From: Ehretia macrophylla
Lineage: Eukaryota > Streptophyta > Magnoliopsida > Boraginales > Ehretiaceae
Assembly (NCBI GenBank): GCA_037974665.1
Contig: CM075778.1
Span: forward strand, 13,133,001 to 13,197,000
Direction of reading: 5' to 3'
DNA: 64,000 nucleotides
Below, one piece after another: positions 35,303-48,100 of the stretch. Position numbers and translations under genes: made by a program. The notes beneath the pieces were generated by a model. The model searched no databases, was not told the origin of the DNA, and was given only the letters and a program-made list of their open reading frames with translations. Each line of letters opens with the position of its first letter. The first letter of the stretch is position 1.

Positions 35303-36385
35303 ATGAGGAGACGGGGTAGACCACGGGGTGAGCCGGAGGAGGCTCCTAGGCAGAATGTACCAGGGCAGGATGCTGGGGCAGCCGAGAATGTACAGCAGGG
35401 TCAGGAGCCGAGCACTGCCCAGATTTTAGCTACTATGGCTACTGCGATGAATACCATAGCACAGTTTGTGGTTCAGCAGGGTACAGCAGGTGCCGGCAGA
35501 GGTAATCAGACTGCCAGAGCAGAGGGCAGTGGTACTGTAGGAGGTAACTTATTTGATAAATTCCTGCATCACGGAGCCTATAGTTTTTATGGTGAGCCTG
35601 ATGATATGAAAGCAGAGTTGTGGCTGAGCAAATTCGAGAAAGTTGCTGCAATACTTGAGTGTGACGATGAAAGAAAGATCAACTGTGCTACATTTTTAAT
35701 GGAGGGTGATGCCGAGGCTTGGTGGCGCACTATTAGAGAAAAATGGGATGCTGAGAGGGTTCAGCATGTATGGGCTGATTTTGTTCGTGAGTTTCGAGAT
35801 AAATATGTATCGGTTGTAGCCCGTGAGAGGCATCAGGATGAGTTTATAGCTTTGAAACAGGGGAACATGACTGTAGACCAGTATGAGGCTACCTTTATGA
35901 GACTATCTCGATATGTGCCAGCTTTAGTTCAGTCGGAGGATGTGAAAATTCAGAGATTTATTACAGGGTTGAGGAGTGACATCATGCTTAACTTGTCTTC
36001 GCAAGATTATCCGAGCTATGCTGCAGTAGTTCGGGCTGCATCGAGATATGAGAAACGTAAGGCAGATGTGTTAGCTCAGTCTAGTCAATCAAGCAAACGT
36101 CAGTTTCAGTCTCAGAGTCAAGGTTATCAGAGGCAGTATCAGCAGCCTGTTCAGACTCAGCAGCCTAGACAGACTCAGAGCTATCCAGGACCAGTTCAGG
36201 TACAGTCACAGCTGAGACCAGCTCAGAGCCAGCCACAGGGACAGTCACAGACCCGACCAGTGACTGCTAGATCTCAACAGGGTAGTTCTGCCACATCTAC
36301 TTATAGGGCCCCTACAGGAGGAACTGCTGCTAGGAAGAATCTCCAGTGTACTCATTGCAACCGTAAAGGGTCACACAGAGGCTGA
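35303..36385 (+). CDS. Element E Gag
   Basis: Start chosen at ATG 35303. The order is a basic N-terminus (RRRGRPRG), a low-complexity stretch, a retrotransposon Gag domain (about residues 90-235: AWWRTIREKWD, FIALKQGNMTVDQYEATF, RFITGLRSDI) and a long Gln/Ser-rich tail. It reaches CTHCNRKG, the start of the CCHC knuckle, then a one-base shift near 36368 ends the frame at 36385. The rest of the knuckle (AECWRKLGRCIGC, HRVRDCPK) is in the next frame, which continues into pol. Gag would assemble particles; the shift leaves the knuckle incomplete. Such elements usually encode Gag-Pol in one frame, so this is probably a mutation. Confidence 0.88.
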   Translation: MRRRGRPRGEPEEAPRQNVPGQDAGAAENVQQGQEPSTAQILATMATAMNTIAQFVVQQGTAGAGRGNQTARAEGSGTVGGNLFDKFLHHGAYSFYGEPDDMKAELWLSKFEKVAAILECDDERKINCATFLMEGDAEAWWRTIREKWDAERVQHVWADFVREFRDKYVSVVARERHQDEFIALKQGNMTVDQYEATFMRLSRYVPALVQSEDVKIQRFITGLRSDIMLNLSSQDYPSYAAVVRAASRYEKRKADVLAQSSQSSKRQFQSQSQGYQRQYQQPVQTQQPRQTQSYPGPVQVQSQLRPAQSQPQGQSQTRPVTARSQQGSSATSTYRAPTGGTAARKNLQCTHCNRKGSHRG

Positions 36386-36581
36386 ATGTTGGAGGAAGCT
36401 GGGTCGTTGCATAGGTTGTGGCAGTGATCAGCACAGAGTTAGAGATTGTCCCAAGTTTAGAGTTGGTCAGGGTCAGACTTCAGGCCAAGGTGCCCAGACT
36501 AGAGCTTTAGGAGCAGCTACCGTACCGCGAGGTCAGGCACGGGTATTTGCACTTGATCAGGAGGAGCTTCCAGAGACGACA

Positions 36582-37115
36582 GTGGTGGTGGAAGGTACTT
36601 TTCTTATTAATAGTCAGCCAGTAGTAGTTTTGATTGACACCGGGGCTACACATTCATTCATTACACCTGCATGTGCACAGTCTGCTACATTAAAAGTTGA
36701 TAAACTGCCGTATGTGATTGAAGTTGGTAATCCTATGGGAACTAAATTTGTTACGGAGTCTGTGTGTAAAGATTGTAATATTTGTATTGAGGGTTACATG
36801 TATCCTATTGATTTGATTATCATGCCATTTCGGGACTTTGAAGTTATCTTGGGGATGGTTTGGTTAGGACGATATTATGCATGTTTGGACTGTAGGAGAA
36901 AAGTTTTGACTTTAGAAGTACCTAACCAACCTGTTATTAAAGTAACTGGGAGTCGAAAGTCTACTGGGACTCGTATTATATCATCCATTAAAGCTACTAA
37001 AATGTTGAGTAAAGGCTATGATGCATATTTAGCTTATTTAATTAATCAGCCTAGAGATAAATTGAAATTGAATGAAGTACCTGTTATAAAAGAGTTTTCG
37101 GGGGTTTTCCCTTAA
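36582..37115 (+). pseudogene. Element E aspartic protease, 5' part of pol
   Basis: The active site VLIDTGATHSFI lies near residue 25. The frame is open from about 36370 and ends at TAA 37113-37115 within the conserved FSGVFP-ELPGLPP linker; one base change from Glu (GAA) is the simplest cause. The protease would mature Gag-Pol. The same frame resumes directly after the stop. Confidence 0.88.
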
Positions 37116-37118
37116 GAG

Positions 37119-39611
37119 TTGCCTGGGTTACCACCTGATAGGGAGATTGAATTTGTGATTGACCTGTTGCCGGGAACTAGTCCTATCTCGAGAACCCCGT
37201 ATAGAATGTCTCCCCCTGAGTTACAAGAGTTGAAAATTCAGCTTCAGGGTTTGCTTGAGAAAGGTTTTATTCAGCCTAGTTCGTCACCGTGGGGTGCTCC
37301 CGTGTTATTTGTGAAAAAGAAAGACGGTACTTTGCGTTTGTGTATAGATTATCGGGGTCTGAATCAGGTAACGGTGAAAAACAAATATCATTTGCCTTTA
37401 ATTGAGGAGTTGTTTGATCAGCTACAGGGTGCTGTTGTGTTTTCGAAATTTGATTTGAGGCAGGGTTATTATCAGTTGAGGATCAGGAAAGAGGATGTAC
37501 CTAAGACTGCATTTAGAACCAGGTACGGCCATTATGAGTTTGTTGTTTTACCATTCGGGTTGACAAATGCTCCAGCCGCTTTTATGGATTTGATGCAGAG
37601 GGTATTTCGACCCTATCTTGATCAGTTTGTTGTGATTTTTATTGATGACATATTAGTATACTCTAAATCTGAGTCAGAGCGTGAAGAGCATTTGAGGATT
37701 GTACTTAAAACCCTGCAAGAACACAAGTTATTCGCCAAATTTAGCAAATGCGAATTCTGGTTGAAACAGGTTGCCTTTTTAGGTCATATCATTTCCCAGG
37801 AGGGAATATCTGTTGATCCTGCTAAAATTGATGTAGTTATATCGTGGAAGAGACCTGAAACTGTCACGGAAGTCCGTAGTTTCTTGGGATTAGCGGGCTA
37901 TTATAGGCGATTTGTTAAAGATTTTTCAAAGATTGCAGGACCTTTGACTACTTTAACTCAGAAGAAAACTGTGTTTAATTGGGATGATAAATGTGAAGCT
38001 AGTTTCCAGGAGTTGAAAAAGCGACTTACCACTGCACCTATCCTTGCCTTGCCTGAGGGAACCGAGAACTTGGTGATTTATAGTGACGCTTCGAAAGAAG
38101 GGTTAGGTTGTGTTCTGATGCAAAATGGTAAAGTCATAGCATATGCCTCTAGGAAATTGAAACCATATGAACTCAATTATCCTACACATGATTTAGAGCT
38201 TGCAGCTGTTGTCTTTGCTTTGAAGAAATGGCGGCATTATTTGTGGGGCAAAAAATTTGAAATATTTACTGACCATAAAAGCTTGAAATATTTGTTTTCT
38301 CAAAAAGATTTGAATATGAGGCAAAGGCGTTGGCTAGAACTGTTAAATGATTATAACTGTACCATTAGCTATTTGCCAGGAAAAGCTAATACTGTTGCAG
38401 ATGCACTGAGCCGGAAAGCTTCTGTGTCTAGTTTGATAATCAAGGATTGGGAGATTGTGGAAGAACTGTGCTTATGGAAACCGAAAGCTTCTAGATCAGG
38501 TATTCAATTTGCTAGTTTACAAATCAAATCTTTATTGCTATCTAGAATCAGAGAAGCGCAACAATCAGATTCTCAGCTATTGAAGCTTTTAGAGAAGTCA
38601 AAAGGGGGAGAGTCCGACTTTAAGATGCATGATGATGGGCTTCTCAGGTACAGGAACAGAATTTGCATTCCTAGTAATTCGACTGTGAAAGAAGAGATTC
38701 TTGCTGAGGCTCATGCTTCTAAATACACAAGTCATCCTGGAAGCACAAAAATGTATAGAGATTTGAAACAGAATTTCTGGTGGAACAACATGAAGAGAGA
38801 GATAGCTGAGTATGTAGCTAAATGTTTGACTTGTCAGAAAGTTAAGGCAGAGTATCAGAGGCCAGCAGGATTGTTGCAGCCGTTGGAGATTCCGGTCTGG
38901 AAATGGGATCAGGTTACTATGGATCTTGTGTCGGATTTACCGAGGTCACCACGAGGTAATGACTCGGTGTGGGTTGTAGTAGACAGGTTGACGAAGAGTT
39001 CACATTTTATTGCTACAAAGAAAACAGATTCTCTTGATAAATTGGCCGAGCTTTATGTTGAAAATATTGTGAGACTGCATGGAGTTCCATCCCAGATAGT
39101 GTCAGACAGGGATCCCAGGTTTACATCACAGTTCTGGCAGAAACTACAAAAGGCTTTGGGGACTAATTTGAGTTTTAGTACTGCTTATCACCCGCAAACG
39201 GATGGCCAGTCAGAGAGGACTATCAGGATACTGGAAGATATGTTGAGAGCCTGTGTTCTGGATTTTGGCAAGAATTGGGAGAAATATCTGCCTCTAGCAG
39301 AGTTTGCTTACAATAACAGTTATCAGGCCACTATTGGCATGGCACCCTACGAGGCACTTTATGGGCGAAAATGTCGGTCTCCGTTGTATTGGGATGAGGT
39401 AGGTGAGATGAAAACAGTTGATCCCTCTATTCTTCCGGAGATGATTAAAATGGTGGATAATGTGAGACTTATAAAGAAAAGGATGCTTACAGCTCAGAGT
39501 CGACAGAAAAATTATGCCGATAGACGTCGACGGGACTTAGTATTTTCTAAGGGTGATCATGTTTTCTTAAAAGTCTCTCCGCGAAAAGGTTTGATTCGGC
39601 ACGGCAAATGA
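37119..39611 (+). CDS. Element E reverse transcriptase, RNase H and integrase
   Basis: 830 codons. RT has [21 protein letters not shown] and catalytic FIDDILVYS (residues 174-182). RNase H has [10 protein letters not shown] (about 318), the [11 protein letters not shown] segment and TDHKSLKYL. Integrase has a zinc-binding region ending CLTCQKVK, then the catalytic triad in [15 protein letters not shown] and GQSERTI. The first codon is TTG after a stop, so it is the body of a polyprotein and not a separate gene. The end is a TGA (39609-39611) in GLIRHGK-GKLSPR where a Lys/Arg codon is expected. All catalytic residues I can check are present. Confidence 0.93.
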   Translation: MPGLPPDREIEFVIDLLPGTSPISRTPYRMSPPELQELKIQLQGLLEKGFIQPSSSPWGAPVLFVKKKDGTLRLCIDYRGLNQVTVKNKYHLPLIEELFDQLQGAVVFSKFDLRQGYYQLRIRKEDVPKTAFRTRYGHYEFVVLPFGLTNAPAAFMDLMQRVFRPYLDQFVVIFIDDILVYSKSESEREEHLRIVLKTLQEHKLFAKFSKCEFWLKQVAFLGHIISQEGISVDPAKIDVVISWKRPETVTEVRSFLGLAGYYRRFVKDFSKIAGPLTTLTQKKTVFNWDDKCEASFQELKKRLTTAPILALPEGTENLVIYSDASKEGLGCVLMQNGKVIAYASRKLKPYELNYPTHDLELAAVVFALKKWRHYLWGKKFEIFTDHKSLKYLFSQKDLNMRQRRWLELLNDYNCTISYLPGKANTVADALSRKASVSSLIIKDWEIVEELCLWKPKASRSGIQFASLQIKSLLLSRIREAQQSDSQLLKLLEKSKGGESDFKMHDDGLLRYRNRICIPSNSTVKEEILAEAHASKYTSHPGSTKMYRDLKQNFWWNNMKREIAEYVAKCLTCQKVKAEYQRPAGLLQPLEIPVWKWDQVTMDLVSDLPRSPRGNDSVWVVVDRLTKSSHFIATKKTDSLDKLAELYVENIVRLHGVPSQIVSDRDPRFTSQFWQKLQKALGTNLSFSTAYHPQTDGQSERTIRILEDMLRACVLDFGKNWEKYLPLAEFAYNNSYQATIGMAPYEALYGRKCRSPLYWDEVGEMKTVDPSILPEMIKMVDNVRLIKKRMLTAQSRQKNYADRRRRDLVFSKGDHVFLKVSPRKGLIRHGK

Positions 39612-40130
39612 GGCAAACTTAGTCCTAGATACGTGGGACCATTTGAGATCACTGAGAAGGTTGGAGATTTAGCTTACAGATTGGCACTACCTCCGAGTTT
39701 GGGTCGGATTCATGATATTTTTCATGTGTCACTGCTGAGAAAGTATAATCCTGATCCGTCGCATATCATTGAGCCAGAGCCGTTGGAGATTGATGAATCC
39801 TTAGCTTATGTTGAGAAACCTCTTCGAGTGGTTGACTGAAAGATTCAGGAACTTAGGACTAAAAATATTCCTATGGTAAAAGTTCTCTGGGATCATCATG
39901 GGGTTGAGGATGCCACTTGGGAGCGAGAAGATCAGATCAGAGAGAAGTATCCGGAACTCTTTGCCGAATCATGTAAGAATTGCGAGGACGCAATTAGTTT
40001 AAGGGGGAGAGGGTGTGACACCCGAGAATTTCACCTTAAATTTATTATAATCGTTGCATACTTATGTGCGCATTTCTACGTGCATCATTTTTCTTGTTTA
40101 ATTGTTTTTGTTGTGGGTTACTATTCATAA
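39612..40130 (+). pseudogene. Element E integrase C-terminus (GPY/F) and chromodomain
   Basis: Same frame as the preceding pol body. SPRYVGPFEI is the GPY/F-type module; RIHDIFHVSLLRKY follows. A TGA at 39837-39839 stands where a CGA Arg codon is usual, then comes the chromodomain core IPMVKVLWDHHGVEDATWERE. No stop follows before the LTR, so the frame runs about 117 bp into it. The chromodomain would direct integration into marked chromatin. Confidence 0.85.
40001..40013 (+). promoter_or_regulatory. Element E polypurine tract
   Basis: AAGGGGGAGAGGG directly before the 3' LTR. Confidence 0.92.
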
Positions 40131-42482
40131 TATTTTTGACTGTTTCGAAAGCTTGATTTTAAATTTTTCCTAGGTCACTCGACATTTAAAAGGAACCAAG
40201 AAATTTTCGTTTTGAACTTTCGAGCTTAGGAGTATGCGTTTGAAAAATATTTTCCGTAAGCTTTGAATAGTGTTACGTTAGAATAGTGCTAGTATTAAAT
40301 TAAAAAGCAATTGTAATAGCAATTAGCTTTAATTGATTGAGTTTTTTTTTTAGATTAATTAGCTTAGAATATTAATCATATACTACATATAATATAACTA
40401 TCTCATGAAATAAAATAGAATAGAGCACATTAGTCAATAAAACAATTTCAAAAATTCCTTCCATGTCCCCCATTTGGCCGTCCACTTCAAGAGAGGAAAA
40501 GGGAGATTTTTGCTTCAACATCCATGCACTTGAGCTCTTAGATTGATCTTGGGAGGATTTTGAGCAACTTAGGACCTTCAACAAAGCTTCTCCATCTTCA
40601 AAATTATGAGGGAGTCTCATTTTCTTGAGTTTAAAGTTTATGTACATATGTTCAATTTTCTTGATTTGTCAATTATAGCTATATATCTTGTTATGAATGC
40701 TTCCTATGAGTTATTTAAAGTCTCTAGAGCTAACTTTTGAGGTTTGATAACATAGTTAATGGTTGAATGTTGAGATTGATCAAAGAGGTGATGAATAGTG
40801 CCTAAAACTAGGGTTTTGAGAAAATTGGATAATTTGCTTGAATTGATGCCTCAATTAGGTGCTCTAGACCCTAGGGAAGGTAATTGAAAAGCCACGTTAG
40901 GTTGAATCACCCGAATTTGAACTTTAGTGCATAAATAGCTTACTTTAAAAAGGGGGTTTTGCACGTTAGGCAATCCGGGCAAATTTGGGCATTGATTTGG
41001 GTATCCTTGAGCTAAGGAAGCACCTTTGGTGCTTTCGTTTCGCGAAATTGGGGTTCGGTTAGTATGGCTATAGTTCAAACCCGTTCGGGGCCTTCCCAAA
41101 CTTTTGCTTCAAAAAATGAGTTTTAGTGACTTTAAAGGGTACCTTTGAGCTTAATTAGGAATATAGAAAGACTAGGATATGATTGGGAATCTCGAACTAT
41201 GCTTAGGAGAAAGAAAGCTCGGTTAAAGAAAGGGAAAAAGTAGTTTTTAGCCTTTTTAGTTGCAATTGGAACTTCTTGTGTGTTAATAATGCTTTGCACT
41301 AAATATTTAAGATCTATTTAAGTTATTTGAGTAGATTATTGGAATTAATTGTGTTGATTGTTTCTTTTGGCATCTATTAGTTAATATCTTGCATATATGA
41401 ACTTTTATCATGCATATATGTGAGGGCGGCCTACTTTGTCGTCCCTCTTACGTGTTATGTGATATTATTGATTGCTTGTGACTTGTATTGGGTTGCGCAA
41501 CCTTTATCGGACATGGTAGCGTCGAGAAACACGGGCGGCATCGGGCTTGCCGTGCTCCCTCGACTACCATGGTGCCTATTCCCTTCTCGCTGAGGCATAC
41601 TCCACTACCCCAGAGGCGTGGTTCACCTGCTGGGCATGGACCTACCTCGGGAGAAAGGGTCGTAGGATCGGGATACATCCGGAGTATCCCAATTGTGGTG
41701 TTTGGGGTTTGCCGGCATATTCGTGATACTCGTGGATCGTGGCTCGTGGATGAAGTCTTGGAAGTGGAACCATATCCTTTTTAAAGTGATTAATAGTTTG
41801 ACTTATTGTCTTGTTAGTTTATGTGTCTTGTATATATGTTTACTTGTGTTGCATATCATATTGCACGTTGGCATGCTGCATCACCTCCCTCGCTGGGCAA
41901 CTTTGTTGCTCACTCCTCATTTGAAATGTTTCAGGAGAAGCTGAGGTGAATCCCCAGCTGTTAGAAGTAGGAGAAAAAGAAGAAGTTCAAGTAGATCAGA
42001 ATCAGTGATCTTGTGTGCTGAGGTGGATTTTATGTGCTTCTTACGTGGAGTTCTTGTTATTAATGTATTTTGAGACTTTAGAGTCTTGTATATATATGTC
42101 TAGTAGATGTGTACTAAGATGTTAAAGAAAGTTGTTGGATTGTAATAATAAATTCTAGACTTTAATTTTCCCATGCATGCTTGGAGTGTTTGTTAATCTT
42201 CATATGAAACTTAGAAGTTTATTGTATTTAATTACTTATGACTAAAACCAACTTATCTCGCATGCTTGTATGCTTTAGCAGAATATTATTGCTCCAAGGC
42301 TCGGATGGCCTTGTGATTGTGTTTTGGCTTTGGAGTTATTGTGGATAAGTTGTTGCTTTTAGTTCAGATGTCTTGAATGAATGTTTACAGGTATCAGTTT
42401 TGTCCTTGGTACAGAGGAGACTCTGTCCGAGTGACGGGTCTGAGCCTGACTATTAGCGTGGGGTTGGGTTCGGGGCGTTACA
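40014..42482 (+). repeat. Element E 3' LTR
   Basis: 2469 bp, about 99% identical by eye to 32517-34991. Followed by TSD TCAAC. Confidence 0.95.
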
Positions 42483-42487
42483 TCAAC

Positions 42488-42688
42488 CCTCGAATAAATC
42501 TATGGATCTTCTTTTCAGTAGTTTGTACCATCCCTAGAGCATAATGTGACAGTTGATTAAACCGGGCTTTATACTGTGCAACCGTTAAATTTCCTTGCTT
42601 AAAGGTCATAAATTCATTTATCCGAAGTCTTCCCTGATTCTGAGAGCTCTTGCAGCCATCCTACTTCATCAAAAAAGTCACCCATATA
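42488..42688 (-). pseudogene. Element A gag, central part
   Basis: On the minus strand MTFKQGNLTVAQYKARFNQL and IHRFIRGL match the Gag domain of element E (ALKQGNMTVDQYEATF). It continues across element E into 32511-31885. The N-terminus is lost against the 18-bp array. Confidence 0.75.
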
Positions 42689-42904
42689 TTATAGCATATA
42701 TGCAATTATATCACATGAAAAACAAGTAGAACATAATGCATAATTATCATATAATACAACATTATCACATAACACACAATTAGTACACATGAAACAACTA
42801 TAACATAATGAACACTTGTCGCATAATGCACAATTAGCACATAATACATGTTGACCACATAAGCACGTTGATAACATAAAGCACATTGACCACATTTGGT
42901 TCAC
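42689..42904 (-). repeat. Degenerate 18-bp tandem array in the element A leader
   Basis: About 11 units of 16-20 bp, consensus near GTGATAATTGTGCATTAT on the minus strand. Because 18 is a multiple of 3 the minus strand is open for 71 codons and Cys-rich, most likely a by-product of the repeat. Confidence 0.75.
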
Positions 42905-43019
42905 TTAACACGTAATGCATGCACACATCTTTCAAGACAAGTTCGCATCAAGACTTCTACCCGACAGTCTGAGGACCCTATCCCATCTTATGAGCTATCT
43001 AAGCTCAGAGACTACTAAA

Positions 43020-43998
43020 TGTCATGCCTCAACCCGACCCCTCACGGAACCATGTCCGGATGCGATGAAAAACGGTCATTATAACGCCTGTAATACGCCA
43101 CTAAGACAAATAAACCTATACAAACATTCATTCAACAACCATACAATACACAACCTAGACATTCTTATAGAGATAAAAGATTACATAGCCATGAAGAAAC
43201 CCTACTTTAAACATGTTCATAACAGGTACAAAGTTCCAAAATATACCAACATAAGTCTATCAACATATACCAAAAATAGACTTATACTTTACAATAAAAG
43301 ACTTTCCCATTTCCAAAAATAGACAATTTAGACAATATTTTACATGGTTCAAAGTAAGCCTTTAGATTACACATGAACTGCATAGACTACATATGAACTA
43401 CATAGACAACATAATCAAGATATGCATTATCTAAGCAAGTCAAGTATGACAAACACTTTTAGTCTCCTTGGGGCTCAAACTCAGCCTCACCTGAAATGTT
43501 AGCAAATGGGGTGAGTTTTCACCAACTCAGTAAGGGAGGGATAAATGAAGGTTTTGAAAAAATATTTAGCTTTGAAAACCCTTTCGAAAACGAGCTTTGA
43601 AACAACACACAACATTAAGAGCATCAACTCAAGTAATATCAAAGCTATATAACAATCAAGAAAGGATACACTAAAAGTTGTTGATACCACACCTTATACC
43701 ACCATCACGAACTTTACGAACTTTTATCTCTCCCAATGATACAATCCGGATGTACCCAAGCCTAGACCCACACCCCCATGAACAACCTCCATCCATGAGA
43801 AATAGGGGATAGAATATGGTAATAGTACCAATGCAACCTGGCAAGTCCGATACCGCCCGAGGTGACACAACACTACCATGCCTTACATAAACGTTTACAC
43901 TTAACATTTTGAGAGGACAACAATGTAGGTTGCCCCTCATTACTTCAATATATCAACAATTTAACACTTTAAAATCACTTAGAAACACATTGATTAGG
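43020..43998 (-). repeat. Element A 5' LTR, inner part
   Basis: Closely matches 25780-26603 plus 29032-29193, uninterrupted at the solo LTR D site. It is cut at 43998 (TSD TTAGG) by the element B block and resumes at 58433. A decayed PBS lies at about 43004-43018. Confidence 0.85.
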
Positions 43999-44004
43999 TG
44001 TAAC

Positions 44005-44569
44005 TGTAACGCCCCGAACTAACACTCCCATGCCTGCAGGATACTCCCTGGACTTAGGGCCCAAGCGAGCACCGAGGCCATGGCGAGTGGGCCCGGAAGT
44101 GCACTAGGCAGTATTGTCCGCTGTGGAGCCCATACCCCTCATGGATTTGTCTTCGCCCAGCCACTGCCAGGAAAAGCGCGCTGCACGATATGAGGAGACT
44201 TCTCCTTATATCTAGTAGCCCAAAGACTTCCGCGTCAGATGTGGGATATTACACCCGCCCCTCCTTGGGGACCCAGCGTCCTCGCTGGCCATGCGAACGT
44301 GTCGGCTCTGATACCACCTTTGTAACGCCCCAAACCAACACTCTCACACCTGCAGGATACTCCCTGGACTTAGGACCCAAGCGAGTACCGAGGCCATGGT
44401 GAGTGGGCCCAGAAGTGCACTATGCAGTATTGTCCGCTGTGGAGCCCATACCCCTCACGGATTTGTCTTTGCCCAACAACTGCCAGGAAAAGCGCGCTGC
44501 ACGATATGAGGAGACTTCTCCTTATATCTAGTAGCCCAAAGACCTCCGCGTCCGATGTGGGATATTATA
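44005..44569 (-). mobile_element. Complete TRIM (terminal-repeat retrotransposon in miniature)
   Basis: Two 249-bp LTRs (44005-44253 and 44321-44569) flank a 67-bp internal region with a PPT (44254-44266, minus AAGGAGGGGCGGG) and a perfect PBS (44304-44316, TGGTATCAGAGCC on minus). Flanks are GTAAC and GTAAT, a near-exact TSD. The LTRs differ at roughly 7% of sites by eye. It encodes nothing and must use another element's enzymes. Confidence 0.92.
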
Positions 44570-44574
44570 GTAAT

Positions 44575-45116
44575 GCCCAGATCCCTCACGGAATCAGGTC
44601 CCCGATCCCAAAGCCCCAAGACACAAAAAATGAGAGAAAATAGATGGAGTCTCCCCTGTACTTAGGCCAACCAAAAACCTGCAAGCAGAAGATTAGAACA
44701 ACACATAACAATTTCAACAATACCACATCCATATAATATTCATTAGTAGCCCATAAAGTAGTCCTAGACTTTATACTTAGCCAAAATGTAGCCATTCAGG
44801 CATTCTAGCTAGACTAACTATTAAGTTAAATAACTATAAAAATTAGACCATTACATGTCACTACGAGAAGACTTTAACTCTAAATACAAGTAGACTACTT
44901 AATTTTAATACAACACCTTTATACAAGATTATATACAAGGCTACTTAGGCCACCAAATAGTTATATGTACATAAAGCCAATATTAATACCAAACTACCCT
45001 CAATCCTATTACATAACATACAAGGCATCCATTCTCGAGCAATCAAGGAATAATTCAACTTCTTATTTCTCTACAACCTGTAACATGGTAGATAAAAAGG
45101 GTGGGCATACACTTAT
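44575..45116 (-). repeat. Element B partial LTR (outer copy)
   Basis: Matches the start of 50582-53340 and 54891-58427 (for example 'cttaggccaaccaaaaacctgcaagcagaag'-type sequence, here at about 44661). Cut at 45116 by element C. Confidence 0.78.
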
Positions 45117-48100
45117 TGTAACACCCCGATCTATCACGAGACCGGAGCCCCAATCTAATACCCCATGACATGAAAAACTTTCCCTGTTTCTAGGCCTAGC
45201 TGATTCCCTGTAAACAAAAGATAAATCCACAAACCTATAAACCACCGTTCAGTGGCAATCCCAACTTCCAACACCACAACATTCTTCAATCCATTTGGCT
45301 ATCCGAGCCATTCTACTACCACAGCCATATAACATACAAGCATGCATTCCTTAATTGTTGAAGGTTTATGACTATAATTCACTTATCATACAACTCTAAT
45401 AATCTTTATCTATCTTTCTTATATTTTAAGTCTTTCAATCTTCCTTCGTTCAACCACACCCAAGCAAGCAACTAACTAAGCATTAAATCGAAGCTTTAGA
45501 GTTATTACATATCATCTACTATTAACTAGTTATACAAGACTTTAAATTTATAATACAATCCTTATATCAACCAATATATACAAGGCACGCAGGTCTCAAA
45601 AGAAATATAACTAACACAAATCTACATAGAACTATCAACAAAGGCTAGAATATCCAGTCAAATAGATACTCGAGCGTTCTTTTCCTCATATTCCGAAGGC
45701 ACCAAACCTAAAATGGTTAGGAAGAGGGAGTGAACAAACTAAACATGTATGGCCAGTGAGGGAGGGAACATGTAATCGAGGAGCTTTTGAAAAGATTTTC
45801 GTGCAATACAATAACCAACAGTAAGATAAATTAATGGTACGAGACTAATGCAAATAACAAACTAAGCATTGCACATCAAAGAAGGTAAACAACACTATAA
45901 GACAAGTATATAAAGAAACCATATGAAGATAATATCAATATCAATACAAGCAATATTCAAATACACAAAACTAGTCAAATACACATAAGAATCACAATCA
46001 AAGGTAACCCTCCAAGGACTTAGAGCCCAAGTGAGAGTTACACAATAAAGAATACCAGTTGACCTTGGACTTGTACCACGAACCACAAACCTTGATCCAC
46101 GTACCACAAACCTCGAATAGAAATCCCGATATAATAATAGTAATGATAACGATAAGCCGACATACTACCTTATAACTCTAAAATGAGTGTATTTTGGATG
46201 TACCCCGATCCTACAACCTAACTCTTCAAAGACTTAGGGCCCAAGCGAGAGAGGGACTAGGCAACCATGGTAGCCGAGGTATACCTGCAAGCCCAATACC
46301 GCTTTGTTTCCCCTATACTACCATGCCCAAATGGTTGCACAACTATGATGCAATGCTCTCAAAATGATAACATATAAGATAACCAATAAACACATAATCA
46401 AGAGATAGCAAAGTAGGTTGCCCTTGCTCCTAGTATGGCAATCAATAAGCATATACTACTTTAACAATTATACTAAATCACGTAATCCACGAGCAAGAAA
46501 ATAAACTAATATGCACATAATGATGAAAACTCCCTCACCTCTACCAAACTCCAAGATGCAAGATTGGGCTCAAAGGATCAACTTAGCATGCAATAGAATA
46601 CTTATTTATCACAAGAAATCTCATAGATGTCATTCATAGCCAAATATAACAACAAGAACAATAGCTAAATAGGCAATACTAGCTTAATGTAAGAAAACTA
46701 CCAATAATACTATTCATACTCTAACTTCTAAAGGCTACTACAACCAAACGAGCTATGAGATTGGGAAACTGACTTCACCACTCACTCTTAGGCACACTAT
46801 GATACGATTCTACACTACAAAACCTCGCTTGCTCAACAGAGCCTCGAAAGTCCACCTAACACGTGTGAACTACAGCTATACTAATCGAACACCCAATCAA
46901 CGCCGCAATTGCGCTAAAAGTGCTTCCATGCACATACAAGACTAACCCCCAACTCAAAGCGAGCACGGTCAACACTTGGTCAAATAGCTCATTTTGCAAT
47001 TACAACTAAATAGCTATATTCCGAACAACAGAAGAACACTACGAGTGTACTAGGCATTCATTAACCACTAACCAACCACCATGAAGCTCTATAAGCAACC
47101 AAAACACTCAAATGAACCAATTGCCCAAAATGTCCCCTTTGTCTACTAACACAATTTTAATGCTCAATCAACTATAAGTCACACAATCTATAAACCAAGT
47201 ATCTTACATCTCTAAGGACACCATTTCACCATTTGACACCTACTTAAGCCTTGAAAATCCACTTTTAACACAAAAGCTCGGGAAGCCCCTGAGGACACTT
47301 TGAACTACAACTACCCAATCTACCCCTCAATTCAATGGCACGATTGCACCAAAAGTACTTCCATGCCTAGTAGGTACTAATTCTAGCACTTCTTTAAGGA
47401 CACCATTTCACCATTTGACACCTACTTAAACCTTAAAAATCCACTTTTAACACAAAAGCTCGGGAAGTCCCCGAGGGCACTTTGAACTACAACTACCCAA
47501 TCCACCCCTCAATTCAATGGCACGATTACACCAAAAGTGCTTCCATGCCTAGTAGGTACTAATTCTATCACTTCTTTACGCACGGGAAACACTTTTACGC
47601 AAAGCCCTTTTTTATTCTGAGCCATTTTCTTAAAATTATTCAAGTTGAATCCAATTTTATTCATTCCAACCCTTTACCCATGTTCACTAACACCAATGGC
47701 AACATTTAATTACTTAGAATCAAGCTTATAAGCAAAATTTGACCAAAATCACTGTTCATCATCTTCTCTAAATGACCCTTTGCAAAAAACTCTAAACCAA
47801 GCCATAAAACTAATAAAAACATGTCTCTATAGCATTTAAAAAACGTTTATCAACATATTTGAGCATCTCATAGGTTAATATTAACAAATCTAGAAATTTA
47901 AAGTCAAAGCATAAACTTGAAATATGCACATAAATGCAAAATCCCTCACCAAATGGCTTGTAGAAGGCTACGAGAAGACTTGGAGAAGCTTGAATGCACT
48001 TGAGGAGGCTTGGAGAATCAAAATTTGAACTTGCAAGAGAAGATTTTTCTCTCTTTTTTTCTTGAATTTTCTGCCTTAAGCTTCTATCTTTTTTTTTTGG

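Larger units (their letters stand above)
32517..42482 (+). mobile_element. Element E: full-length Tekay-like chromovirus
   Basis: 9966 bp with LTRs 32517-34991 and 40014-42482, PBS, gag, pol, PPT and exact TSD TCAAC (32512-32516, 42483-42487). The two LTRs differ at roughly 25 places plus a few small indels by eye (about 1%), so insertion is recent, on the order of half a million years with commonly used plant rates (inference). A GPY/F-type segment and a C-terminal chromodomain place it among chromoviruses; 2.5-kb LTRs suit the Tekay/Del clade. It has no intact pol. Confidence 0.92.

Noticed and set aside
42689..42904. Cys-rich 71-residue protein on the minus strand
   Set aside because: It is fully explained by an 18-bp tandem repeat in phase with codons; no conserved start, neighbour or known fold.
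44005..44569. TRIM as a Cassandra element
   Set aside because: I could not find 5S rRNA promoter boxes in its LTRs.
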